Part shown: positions 24,276-34,743 of the stretch, one piece after another
Position numbering within the stretch: position 1 is the first letter of the stretch
Layout: each line of letters starts with the position of its first letter
From: Chytridium lagenaria
Lineage: Eukaryota > Chytridiomycota > Chytridiomycetes > Chytridiales > Chytridiaceae
NCBI GenBank assembly: GCA_025449115.1
Contig: JAHLKC010000048.1
Span: 124,001-188,000 of the forward strand
DNA: 64,000 bases
Direction: 5' to 3'
Translations under genes and position numbers: made by a program
Notes under the pieces: model-generated
Databases searched by the model: none
What the model was told of the DNA's origin: nothing
Seen by the model: the letters and a program-made list of their open reading frames with translations, nothing else

Positions 24276-26959
24276 ATGACGAGCACATACCCTCACCTAC
24301 AACCACCGTCATCCTATACCACCAACACCACCAACACGACCTCCTCCATAAGCATGCAGGAGTCGGTATCTAGCAGTAACCAACCTGCTCACCAACTTCC
24401 TCCTCTTCACCATGAATTGATGCATGATGCCGTTATTACCAAACTGCATTCATATACCTCCATATTTCCGTCCTCCACAACAGCAACAGCAAACACAACT
24501 CAGCATCCCCTCTTTGACCTAAACCTACCACATGCATTTCAATCTCACAATCCAACCTCCCTCACCCCACCCGCTGACCAAGTCGCTCATAGCAAGACCC
24601 AACATCATCATCAACAACAACAACAACAACTTCCGTTTTTCCCTTCAAGTGATTGGACGAATGCCTATAGCGGCCTGTCCACACCATCATCCACCACCGC
24701 GTCCCACCCGTCCATCTCTGCACCCCAGTCACAGCAACAGCAGCAGCATCATCTTCACCAGCCCCGCCATCACCACATCGGTGAGCCACAGCATCAGCAG
24801 TCTTCACAACAACAGCAGCAACAATTACCACTACCATCCCTCGATACCTCCTATGAGATGTTTTCCCAGTATGGCAGCTCTAATGGGGGTGGCTCTTCCA
24901 TTCCCACCACCTTCAATACCAACAGCAGCAATCACAGCAACAACAACAACACTAGCAACTTCGTCAACAACGATTACGCCTTTCCATCGCAACCTTTACC
25001 ACGACCCTTAACCTCCAGCACCTCTTCCATCCCCTACTTTTCCCACTCTTACACAGATACATACCAACCCCATCAACACAATCACCAGCAGCAAGCAGCC
25101 CTGTCGACGCGTCCATCATTCAGCAGCACCCACACTCACCGATAAAGAGTTTTATCCGTCCAAGCTCAAAGTCTTCCAGAAAGTCGCTAAGCACCAATGG
25201 TGAACTCAGGCCACGAGTGTGTACGCGTGCTCGTATGAAGGATGTGGAAGACGTTTGGCAGGAGTTCACATCTTTCTAGACACTTTAAGAGTTCGCATAG
25301 CCGACCGTTTGCATTTGCGTGCCCTGTAGTGACGTGTGGCAAGAGGTTTAGCAGGTACAAGAATAGTTTGTTTAATTTTTAATTATTTAGATTTAGTTAG
25401 TTTAGTTTAGTTTTTATTATTTTTAGGCGTTGTTTATCTTTTCAGCAGTTTCTCTCTCTCTCTCTGCTTGTGCTTGTTTCTTTTAGCGGAAGATTTAATA
25501 TCCGATGATGAGGAGATGCTTCATAAGCCTCCTAATCTCCCTTTCTTTTTCCTTTTCATTTCCTCTTTGTGTTCCCTTTCTTGTTAATAGTTTAGTATGT
25601 TTGTGTAACGGTAGACTGGGATGATTTGAGATTTCTAAGCAAGTGCTTTGCTTTTCTTATATTTTGTTATTATTATAATGCTTTGCCACCTGTTTTATTT
25701 ATTTATTTTATTTTATTTATATTCCTTTCCTTCCTATTTGATTCTCGATTCTATGTTACACATAGGTTAACCACAGTTGGTTGTTGGGTGTAGAGGTATA
25801 TACCGTAGATATATCTAAAAGGAAAAAATGAAGTGAATGGCTGATTTATTATATTTTTATTTTTTGCTTTTATTTCCTTTTCGTGTTCTATTTTATCCTC
25901 TTTCATTCTACCTTGAGCCTGCATCTATAATTTTATTTTATTTTATTCTATCCTATACGCCATCCTTATCCTTCTCTTAACTCTTTTTTGACTTTAATGT
26001 ATAGGAGCGATATTTTAAAAAAAACACATTCGAGTTCACACTGTGGGTCTTAACCGCGTGCAGGTCATTACGGCATCTGGAGAAAGGATGGAGTCTGTTA
26101 CAACCTCAGACATTTACGCAGCGGCAATGGAAGGGACAAACGTGGATCCAGCGACCACAGAGGTACCTTCCTCACAACACAGCCAACACGAACAGCAGCA
26201 GCAGCAGGAAAGCATGGTCTCTAACTTCAATCAACCCTCGCCATCGATCCCCGCAGATCCCGGTGGACGCGTCCCGTCAGACGATAAACTTTCCCATTCT
26301 TCTTTCGTTCCCTCGTCCACCTTCCCTTCCTACACATTCCAACCTTCAACCACCGCCTCCTTCCCATCGTTACATCCAATCTTTCCTCAACCCCCTTACC
26401 CCACCGACCAATTCACCCATTCCTTCACGCGACCCTCTCCAACATCCACCCCCAAGATTTCCAACTTCGCACCAACGTCGTCCCGTCTTCCACCCGACCG
26501 GTTATCACTCAAAGCGGTGTGTTCCCTTATCCAAGCCCTACACCTAGCTCCTTGACATCACCTTCCCCCACGACATTAAATTTACCCAACGGTGGCTTTG
26601 TGACGTCACAACAAGCGGACGATGCTTATACGCGACCCCCACCAACGTCCCAAGATTTCCCACTTCGTACTACCGTCGTCCCGTCCTCTTCTAGACCATT
26701 TATCACTCAGAGCAACGCGTTCCCTTATCCAAGCCCTACACCAACTCCCTTGACATCACCTTCCCCTTTGACGTTACATTTACCCAATGGTGGCTTTGCG
26801 TCGACGCAACAAGTGGACGAGAATTATCAGAGATCAACGCAGAGACTTCATCCTTCTGCGGGTGGACAGCAGCAGGGAGATGGAGGGGCGTATGCATCGT
26901 ATAGAACGCAGGTTCAGTGGAATGGAGATGGTGGTTATCATGGTGGACAATCACAGTGA
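24276..26959 (+). CDS. C2H2 zinc-finger protein with poly-Q/H/N tracts
   Basis: This is a predicted nuclear DNA-binding regulator. From the ATG at 24276 the N-terminal 280 residues are Ser/Thr/Pro-rich with long Gln, His and Asn runs. Two adjacent C2H2 fingers follow after frame changes near 25135 and 25215. The first is CSYEGCGRRLAG plus SSHLSRHFKSSH (C-x4-C-x12-H-x4-H). The second is CPVVTCGKRFSR, interrupted by an intron, then SDILKKHIRVHT (C-x4-C-x12-H-x3-H). The intron, with a GT at about 25355 and an AG at about 26004, is about 650 nt, far longer than the others in this window. It splits the second finger just after the Arg that follows FS. An extra A in the A8 run at about 26018 also breaks the frame. 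The C-terminal 300 residues are Pro/Ser-rich and contain an internal 68-residue duplication. Target genes are unknown. Confidence 0.75.
25356..26004 (+). other. Long T-rich intron inside the second zinc finger
   Basis: The intron is bounded by AGCAG|GTACAAG and TGTATAG|GAGCGAT. It is rich in T and in TTTTA-type runs (for example near 25690 and 25935) and has a short CT repeat near 25450. No open frame or RNA gene was recognised inside it. Confidence 0.6.
26428..26826 (+). repeat. Tandem duplication of about 200 bp in coding sequence
   Basis: Two direct copies begin at about 26428 and 26631. They encode RPSPTS/RPPPTS, then VVPSSTRPVITQSGVFPYPS versus VVPSSSRPFITQSNAFPYPS, then LTSPSPTTLNLPNGGF versus LTSPSPLTLHLPNGGF. 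Copy 1 changes frame around the CACCCCCAAG run near 26450. Confidence 0.85.
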
Positions 26960-27878
26960 CAAACAATTCATACTTTATCTTTTTAATCTTTTTTTTTTTC
27001 CATTGTGAAATAGCTGTACATAAATTACATATATCCAATTACTTTATCTCTTTTCGCTGCCATTCGCTGGATGTTGACGAGGGAGGGGGGGAAGTTTCCT
27101 ACGGCTCTGTTTTTTTTTTCTTTTCTCGATGTTTATTCGTGTCGCTTTTTGTGTTGTTTATCTTTTTTTTTTTTGGCTTCAACGATTTCTTGCCTTTTGT
27201 TTGTTTTTTTTATGATACAGAATTGCCGATTTTTTGTTTTCTTAACCTTTGCCCCCCCTTTTTTCGTTTTTACACCGTTTTCTTTGATATAATTTTCTCT
27301 TATCTCCTTTTTTCGTTGCAAGCAAAACAGTAATATGTGGATTTTCTATTTTGCCCTTCTTTATATATATATATAAACAATATGGTTTCTTTATTTTTGT
27401 TTTGCTTTCTAATGAAGCGTTGAATTGAAGACCGAGTGCTTATTGTTTTGGTTGTGCAATTTGTTGTACGCGAACATATACACCGAACGTCATGTCCCTC
27501 CTCAACAGCATCAACCCGTTCCTTTGCAAATATCTTCATCAATTCGTAACCTTGTAATAACCAAGAACGAAAATCAACAAAATTGAATGTGGATGTTAAC
27601 CACCAGTTGAGGAGACACTTATCAATACTGAGGAAAAATTCAAGATCTCAACTTTAACTCGTATGCTTGCTACCAAGATCACACTGTAAACTCAAATAGG
27701 CCAAAAACGCACTATATTTAGTGAAAATTGCCACAAGTGTAATAATAACCCAGAGAAATCTTTGCTCTGAAAAATTCGAAAAAAAAAAAAACATAAATAA
27801 AAAAAACACAAGAAACGAAACGTATGAAAACATCGCCGAATATGTATGAGACAAAAATTCATCCCTCTGTGCGTTCTT
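26960..27878. other. T-rich convergent 3' region
   Basis: The strand of the zinc-finger gene shows T-runs of 8-12 and a short TA repeat (27362-27375). Open frames here are products of the T bias (Phe/Leu/Ser only). No gene was recognised. Confidence 0.5.
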
Positions 27879-29913
27879 TCACGCACTGGCCAAACACTCG
27901 TTTTCTCCGTAACACCAAATCCTAACTTTGTAAATATTTTGAGAACACGCTTTTGGATGGAACTGGTGGGCTATCGCGATGGCTTGAGGTATGTAGGGGA
28001 CGAATAGAGTGGAGAGTAGACGGGTTTGTGAGTATATAGTGGAGTGTCTTTTATACAAGGTTAATATGACGTTACTGAGTGCATGGTAAACACAAAAAAG
28101 AGCGTAAAAGACGGGTGCAAAGGTATTCACGGAAAATACGTAAATAAGAGTAACTCTAAAGTGAAGAGAGGATAGATATAAATGAAAAAGGGGGTTCTAA
28201 CCTCATGCGCTCCATTTCTCGCTGCAAATAAGAAAGCTTTTCCTTCACATGCTGCGACATCCACGTTCTCAAGTTAATTAAAAACCTGACTAGATCCAGA
28301 TTCCATACATGACCGCATTCCTTACCGCCACATTTTCCCCAGCATCCATCTCAACCCCCAAAATCTCCCTGATCAATCCTAACATTCGCAACGCTAACCC
28401 ACTCTACTCGCTTCCGATATTAAGAACGCTTATCGTTGGGGATGCGACGGGTTGAATAGAGGTTTATGAGGCGGTCCATGAGGCGATGGGTGACGTGACG
28501 GTTTGATATAGCGCGAGAAAGGACATGGAATAAGGATTCAGGGGAGATTCGTGTCTCTGCGATATCGAGCATGAGATGAACGCAATCTTCTTTATCGCGT
28601 TCAATGAGGTGGAGGAGCTGAGCACCGGTACGTCAATGTGATGGTGTTCGAGAAGGAATGGGAGAAGAGCTTGAGGAAAGGGGTTATCGCGGCAACATAT
28701 TGAGAGGATGGAGGTGGAGAGAGGGATTTGTAATACGTTTGTGAGCATTGTTAGCGGAGTTGTGGAGAGAGATGTGGAGGCGTCATGGATAAGTTTTGAG
28801 AGGATTTCTGGGGTATAGAGGACGGGGAGCTGTGGGTAGGGTGAAGGGAGCGTGGATTTCTTTTGAGACTTGAACATCGTGAAGGGTTAATGTGAAGATA
28901 TAGTGAGGGCCCATGCCGGGGGTTTGTTGGACCGCTTTAAGACAGTCAATAGAGTCGCGAGGAGCGATGGAGTAGCGCGAGGGTAGAAGGCGGAGAGAAG
29001 AGGGAAGATTATGGAAGTTTGTGGGACATGAGGAACGTGATAGGGGTTTTGGAGGAGACGGAGGAGAATGGCTCGGTAGAGAATGTGATGATGGTGGTCG
29101 TGAGACCACTGGAGGGCTGAAAGATTGTAAGCCCTTAAATGAAAATCTTTAAACAGCGCCTTAAAAATGGCTGCGTAGCATTAACGTGCCACGCTCGACG
29201 TTCTCGTATAATTCGGTGCTTCATGACAGCGCCCCTCCTTATTGTAATGAATGAAGGGGAGGAGTTTGACATAAATGCTTTGCTTTCACATTAAACGTTT
29301 CGTCGACATTGATGTGACTAAGGTTTTCGATATGATCGTATTCGTCGTACTGCGGTGCACACAGAATAGCATCCAACAAAGCCCAAGCAACCGGTACATT
29401 GCTCATCTCCCTTTTTTTAAATGAACACAAAGCATATCGATGCTATCGGGTGACGCTCCAAACTTTAATAGAACGTAAACCCGATAACCATGAGTCAAGT
29501 TTGACCAATTTAACTCTTTCAAACCTCCAATGCAAGATCATGGTTTGTTTCAATTGACTTTGGTTTTGGTTCGATGGATGTTGGGCAATGTAGCGGGTTA
29601 GGTTCTTGTGAATGAAGACGGGGTTTAAAGTGGTGATGAGTTGTTGGAATTTTGTTGAGAGGTTCCGGAGGCGATGAAGTGCATGGGGATGGAGATATTC
29701 CAAGATATAGTAAAGGATCTCTAGCGGAAGGCTTGACCTCGTGTTGGTGATGTGCAAGATATCGGGGTCTCTTCTTGGAAAACGAATGATGGTCTTGAGG
29801 AGGGAGATGGACATGGTTTGGAAGCAATGAGAGATCTTTTGGCGGTTTGCGTTATTCACTTGAAGAAAGGGATTCCACAGTTCTAAGGGCTTCTCTAGTG
29901 AAGGCTTCACCAT
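27879..29913 (-). CDS. F-box protein with ankyrin-like C-terminal region
   Basis: This is a predicted SCF-type ubiquitin-ligase substrate receptor. From 29913 (MVKPSLEKPLELWN) the protein contains a clear F-box: SSLPLEILYYILEYLHPHAL then HRLRNLSTKFQQLI. Downstream, in changing frames, are ankyrin-like pieces: KFGASPDSIDML, VAWALLDAILCAPQYDEYDH, RDSIDCLKAVQQTPGMGPHY, ILSICCRDNPFPQALLPFLL, LLHLIERDKEDCVHLMLDIA, LALRMLGLIREILGVEMDAG and ACEGKAFLFAARNGAHE. The last precedes a GT donor near 28200. A further exon (about 28140 to 27879, ending NECLASA) is plausible but weak. The frame changes at least six times, so boundaries are approximate. F-box/ankyrin combinations are common in chytrid genomes (recalled, not checked). 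A later start at an internal Met (MSISLLKTIIRF, near 29815) is also possible. Confidence 0.55.
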
Positions 29914-31137
29914 ATCTGTTACAAAAATGCAAAATTTCACCTTGATCGTAAGGTTTAGATTACAACATGTTGTTTGGGGAGATGAATGGATGGGGCAGAA
30001 GTTCATCCAGTTGTCGGGACTCATGACGCCGTAGCAGATATTGGTGTACGTCAAGTCATAGTCTTGAAACCGTTGAGTGACGTTTTTGAGTGAATTGAAA
30101 AGGTGGTTGCTGGGACATGGGTATCGATTGTTTTACATCTCGTTCGAGATGGGTGGTTGGACCAGATTAGGCTGCTGGATAATGTTTTGTGTGCATCATC
30201 GTTTGATGGGTTTAAATATGTGGAAAACCTCGTCCATTGCAGTGCCTACGAAAACATTTGAGGTTGAAGCCGAGGCATTGATAGCAACTTCGAAATCCAT
30301 CCAGGAACCTTTTATTTAAAGATTGATGTTCAATCGATAAGTTCAGGTATCCTTCTCTTCTCATAAAGGCAGCGCGGGGGACTATAAACAATGACTCTGA
30401 TGATATACAGTTATGTATTATGCAAACATATACATTGTCTCCTTGGAATAGACTCTGGGGATACCACGCCATAGTCACTCTTTCCGGTACCAGCAACGCT
30501 TCAACTTAAGTACCAAAACTCGAACCCTTTCACCACTGTGAACTTGCTAGTTTGTGCATATTCGATACAATGATTGAAAACAGAGACAGAAATATTCTTG
30601 AGAAATGAGGAAATATTCGATTGTTGCTTGAAAAGTCGACGTAATCCTTATCAAATACCTGTAACCTGATGCTCCTTTCTGATTGTTGTTTCATGTGTTG
30701 GTGGCAGAATAAATAATAATAAAAAGGGTCTTTCTTTCCAAGATTGTCAATCGGACATTTCTTTCGGCATCTGCACCCTCTATTATTCGGAATTTAAGGA
30801 CAAACAATGACAAGGCGACCATCCATGTCGTAAAGTCGTGAGGAAACCCTTTCTCCTGACCCTCGGAGAGGCGGAAGATTACTGTGGGGAGGGCCCCTTC
30901 AATTAGATGGGGCTTCAAAAGGAAAGATCGTTTGCTATTTCCCTCACATTCAAAACTCTCACTTACTTCTACATTGTCGAGACATCGCTCAACCGTCGTT
31001 AGCTTCAAGCCCATTCCACGCCGCTGATCGACACCGTTAGCAAACCGTACTTTTCTTACGAGCAAATCCCCCGTCACTTCCCACACCTTTCCTTTATTAT
31101 CACAACGAAACCCCCCTGTCCCATTTCCTTCTTCCTG
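29914..31137. other. Intergenic with possible minus-strand gene remnants
   Basis: Readable minus-strand stretches at 30496-30220 (for example VCIIHNCISSESLFIVPRAA and DFEVAINASASTSNVFVG) and 30060-29990 suggest an unrecognised, frame-broken coding fragment upstream of the F-box gene. No start or splice sites could be fixed. The right part (30560-31137) forms the leader side of the GPI-protein gene. Confidence 0.35.
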
Positions 31138-32015
31138 ATGTTTTCCGCACTCCCACAAATCCTCCTCTTTCTCTCGTTCACTTTAGCCACCAGCGCACAA
31201 CTTCTTCACAGAAGGGATCCTGGCAACTCGAGTGTGACGGATGTAGTGGCAAATTGCGTTCCAGTAATTGGACCTGTCGTTGGATGCTCAAGACGAGCCA
31301 TGGAGGACGGTGATTTCTCAGAGTTCATTGTGGCTTCTAGAAGTGTTGTTGACGCTGCCGGTTGTGTATGCTTTAATGTTTTTGCGGAAGGCGGGACGAT
31401 TGTAAGTAATTTCACTTTATTCCTTCACCAACTATCAGCTAAGACCTCTTCTAAACATAGATTGAGAACACCAACCGATGCGCTTCAGAACTAGTTGACC
31501 TTGACCCTCAAGTCACGACCGCCGTTCTCGGCGGTGCGCTCTCGCTCATCACAGGCAACACTAATTTTGGTCGTGAAAACATTTTCAGTCTCGCCACTGG
31601 TCTCGAAGGACTTTCGCTGTCATGCAACACCTTCTCGTTTCAAGTCAACGCCATGGTGATGTCGAACCCCGGCCGGGACCTATTGGCGGTTCCCCAAGCC
31701 AATATCGGGAAAGCGACATTGTCGTCCAACTCGTCTAGCTGGCTTTCTCGTGAGGACGCAGAAAAGTTTTCAGGGAAAGGGACTGTGAGGACGGATCGAT
31801 TGACAGATAGTGAAGTTGAGGGGTTATCGGCGGCGGCTATCAAGGTTGTCTCGGATATGCAGATGCCTTTTGCTGTTAATGGAGTTCCTATCAAGGATGT
31901 TGCGGCAACGAGAGGGGAGACGGCAAAGGCGACATCAGGGGCGACGGTAGCGACCAAGGGATCTTTGTTTGGGTTATTATGTGTGGTTGCGGTGGTTATT
32001 GTGGGACTGTTGTGA
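31138..32015 (+). CDS. Small secreted, probably GPI-anchored protein
   Basis: No family is recognised. Two exons join at a GTAAGT donor near 31400 and an ACATAG acceptor near 31461 into about 270 residues with no frameshift. The N-terminus MFSALPQILLFLSFTLATSA is a strong signal peptide, followed by a dibasic site (HRRD). The mature part has five Cys: ANCVPV, GCSRRAM, GCVCFN (two) and NRCASEL, plus SLSCNTF in the second exon. This spacing suggests a small disulfide-stabilised domain. A Ser/Thr/Ala-rich region leads to a hydrophobic end (FGLLCVVAVVIVGLL) with no following charged residues, typical of GPI attachment. It is probably a wall or membrane-surface protein (inference). It lies upstream of the multi-TM family but is not obviously related to it. 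Confidence 0.78.
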
Positions 32016-32583
32016 ATGAAGAAGTATCATTCTTTGTTTTCAACGTGACATGATCTTCCCCACATTCCGCCATCATCCCCCATTCCCGCCTCACGTTTTT
32101 ATGTCTTCAGGCGACATTATCACTTTTATCGATTTGATAATGTTCGTCTTCGCTTTATGGTGATATAACATATGTAATCCTGAGCCAACTGTTTAAATTC
32201 TTGTTCCGACCCTCCGCCTTTTTTCCACCCGTCTTTCTCGCTTTCATCACTTGATGTTAAGTGGTTTCATCCTTTTTTCGGTTTCGTTTTTGTTTTTCTT
32301 ACTTCAAACACATATATATTGAAGAGCTACATTTTTGTTATCTGTGAAGATGAATGCTCTACATTACAACCCCCCTTTTCTCTCTTTGGTTTTTTCATGT
32401 TCTGATGCCAAGATTATGATCTTGGCGCGTCTTCACAGTCTTTCTTTTTTTTTTAAAACAATATATTTGGGATTTATAAACGTATTTTATATATGTTCTC
32501 ACCCCCACATAATGCATGATAAAGGAACTTCTATGGCACTACCTTCGAATATCCCACTATATTCTTTCACCTCTGAATTGAAA
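32016..32583. other. Convergent 3' region
   Basis: Between the GPI-type gene (+) and family X member 1 (-). T-rich tracts lie near 32270-32300 and 32440-32450. No gene was recognised. Confidence 0.5.
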
Positions 32584-34701
32584 TTACTGGCCCTCGCGCA
32601 AAGAATCCAGCGGCGCATCATTGATGTCGTTATCGTGATTTTCCTTAAGCATCATCACCGCCGTCCCAACGTCCGCCTCGTTCTTCTCTTCCAAAACCTT
32701 CTTGTATCTAAGGACCGGGTCCCATTTTAGCCTTCTCTCCAACAACCCTCCTCCTGCTCTACCCCGTCCACCTTCCAACAATTGACCCTTAATCAATGTC
32801 CCGAAAGCTAAGGCCATAAAAACCCCAAGAACCCCACACAATACCACATCCACTGCAATGACCGAAACCGGTCTCACGCTTCCGATTCTCACCTCCCAGT
32901 CCATGACGTACCGCTCCATCATCCATTCAGTTGCAGATATGGTCTGGTCTTCAACAATGTCACTCGTCCCGTTCGTTAAGACAAACTCCCACTGTAATCC
33001 CGCCATCACCCATGCGAAAACCCATCCGCCCCAACGCGGCATGAATCAATTTCTCAGCATCCCCTTCCTCAATACCAAAATCTTTCGGAGATGTCAACAT
33101 TCTCTGCATGACACTAGACAACGTTGCGTCCGTCCTCCAAATCTCCCAATACCCACAACGCTCGCGGCTTTAAACATTTTCGGTAACTGTCGCTCATGAA
33201 TGAACGGCGCGCGTGTGCATCTTTGCTTATTTGCTTTTCCCATAGCGATTGTAACGTCACATATGTCAATACTATGGTGGCAAGCTCCCTGCCAGATATC
33301 CACAGGCATTCCAGCAATATTGAGCCGGGCAGGGCTTGGGTATAATTGATTAATGATAGGCGGCGGTGTGATGATATTATCAGCCGAGATGGACCAGTAA
33401 GCAAGGTTTTTTAGGGAAGGCCGTTGAGGGATGATATGTGAAAGGTGGAGGTGATATTCGAGACGCGTATGCCAATCATGTTGGAGCGAGTTGGCGAGCT
33501 TTCATGCTCGTCGACCTCAATGTTGCAATTTCTTCAAGTGTGTAGACTCCGGTTCTTCTTCAAATGCCGCTCCGCTCTCCTCCCGTTTGGGCCAAATCTC
33601 ATCATCGTCCCCAAACAACTCGTGTGGCCGTTTCCGGAGGTAGCCATAACTTATTTTCTATGATCCAATTTGGGATGTTGATGAGCGGATACGTAAAGCT
33701 CTCGGTAGATGTCATCATAATGGATGTTAAAACGGATGTTTTGGCATTATCTACTAGAACAGACGCTTGAGAACTCTGAATCTGGAATTCCATGTATGAA
33801 GACTTGGAATTTGCAGGCCACCTGTAAGAATCCGATTTGCAGACAGTGGTGTCAACAAGACAGCGTGTTGTATATATGGATTCTGGGATCAACTGTCCAC
33901 CGCAGACGAGTCCGTCAATCTGGAATGCGAGACGGCTGAGGTTTTGATTTCCGCCCAACAACACTTGGTGTCCTACAGTCTTAAATATTCAGAAAAAGAT
34001 ATTGTTTCCTTTTACCTTCGATAATGGATGCGCCAATGGTCTAGTTCCACTGCCAGCGTAATATGCTAAGGGACTGTCTTCGATTATCGCCGTTAGGTTA
34101 AGGGATTTGAGTGTTCGGGACTGGCAGTCCTTTGATAGGCTACAGCTGAGTGAATACTCATTTGGGCGAGTCCCGACACGGTGCTCACTAGAATCCAAGC
34201 CATCATTGGAAACAGAATTGCTGCGCAACATTCTTAAATTAACAGAATGTTAAAGCATGACTTACAGCCGAAAATGGAACTAACCTGATAAAGTCAAGAC
34301 GCCGAAATAAGGAGAGAATAATTCCTTGAATCCCAGCAGCAATTACGTTGCCTTCCCCAACTCCATTCGAAACCGAGAGCCCTTTATCAAATAAAATAAT
34401 TTTATTGATAAGAGATCCAGATAAAAATATTGAATGACCTACAATCCAATTCCTCTCTTGGATTCTTCGGACAGTATAGCGGGTTCCAAATATTAGAGAA
34501 CCCTACAAAAAACATTCCCAGCGCCGTACCGGCGGCGACCGTGATGATGAGCGATAAAGATCCTTCAGAAAGGAACCCACTCCGCATGAGATACCAATAA
34601 GAGTAAAGGCCCGTGTTAAACCATGGCTCAAGGCATATGGTCTCAGCAAGGCAATCGGTCGTGTTCCAGTGAGCTGTCGAAGAGCTAGACCGAGAATCCA
34701 T
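32584..34701 (-). CDS. Multi-TM protein with Cys-rich ectodomain, family X member 1
   Basis: This family is not recognised. From 34701 (MDSRSSSSTAHWNTTDC) an N-terminal Cys-containing segment, CLAETICLEPWFNTGLYSYW, leads into a TM helix (SLSLIITVAAGTALGMFFVG). Later exons give an ectodomain with GLVCGGQLIPESIYTTRCLV then DTTVCKSD, and MPVDIWQGACHHSIDICDVT. The C-terminal part has a further TM (VSVIAVDVVLCGVLGVFMAL) and a basic tail with LKWDPVLRYKKVLEEK, ending at 32584. Each motif has a counterpart in member 2, which faces it across 42 bp, and the C-terminal ones also in member 3. Exons are joined by short introns, and several frame changes are present in the middle (around 33040, 33420 and 34000), so the model is approximate. 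A cell-surface role is inferred from topology only. Confidence 0.6.
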
Positions 34702-34743
34702 TAGATTCAAGAAAGGCCATATGAAATAGTTTGCAGATCTTCG

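Noticed and set aside
27071..27333. Plus-strand hydrophobic open frames
   Set aside because: Made of Phe/Leu/Ser from long T-runs in a 3' region; composition artefact rather than a membrane protein.
30077..30496. Small genes on either strand upstream of the F-box gene
   Set aside because: Minus-strand text looks partly coding but frames break repeatedly and no start, stop or splice site could be set; it is mentioned only in the intergenic entry.
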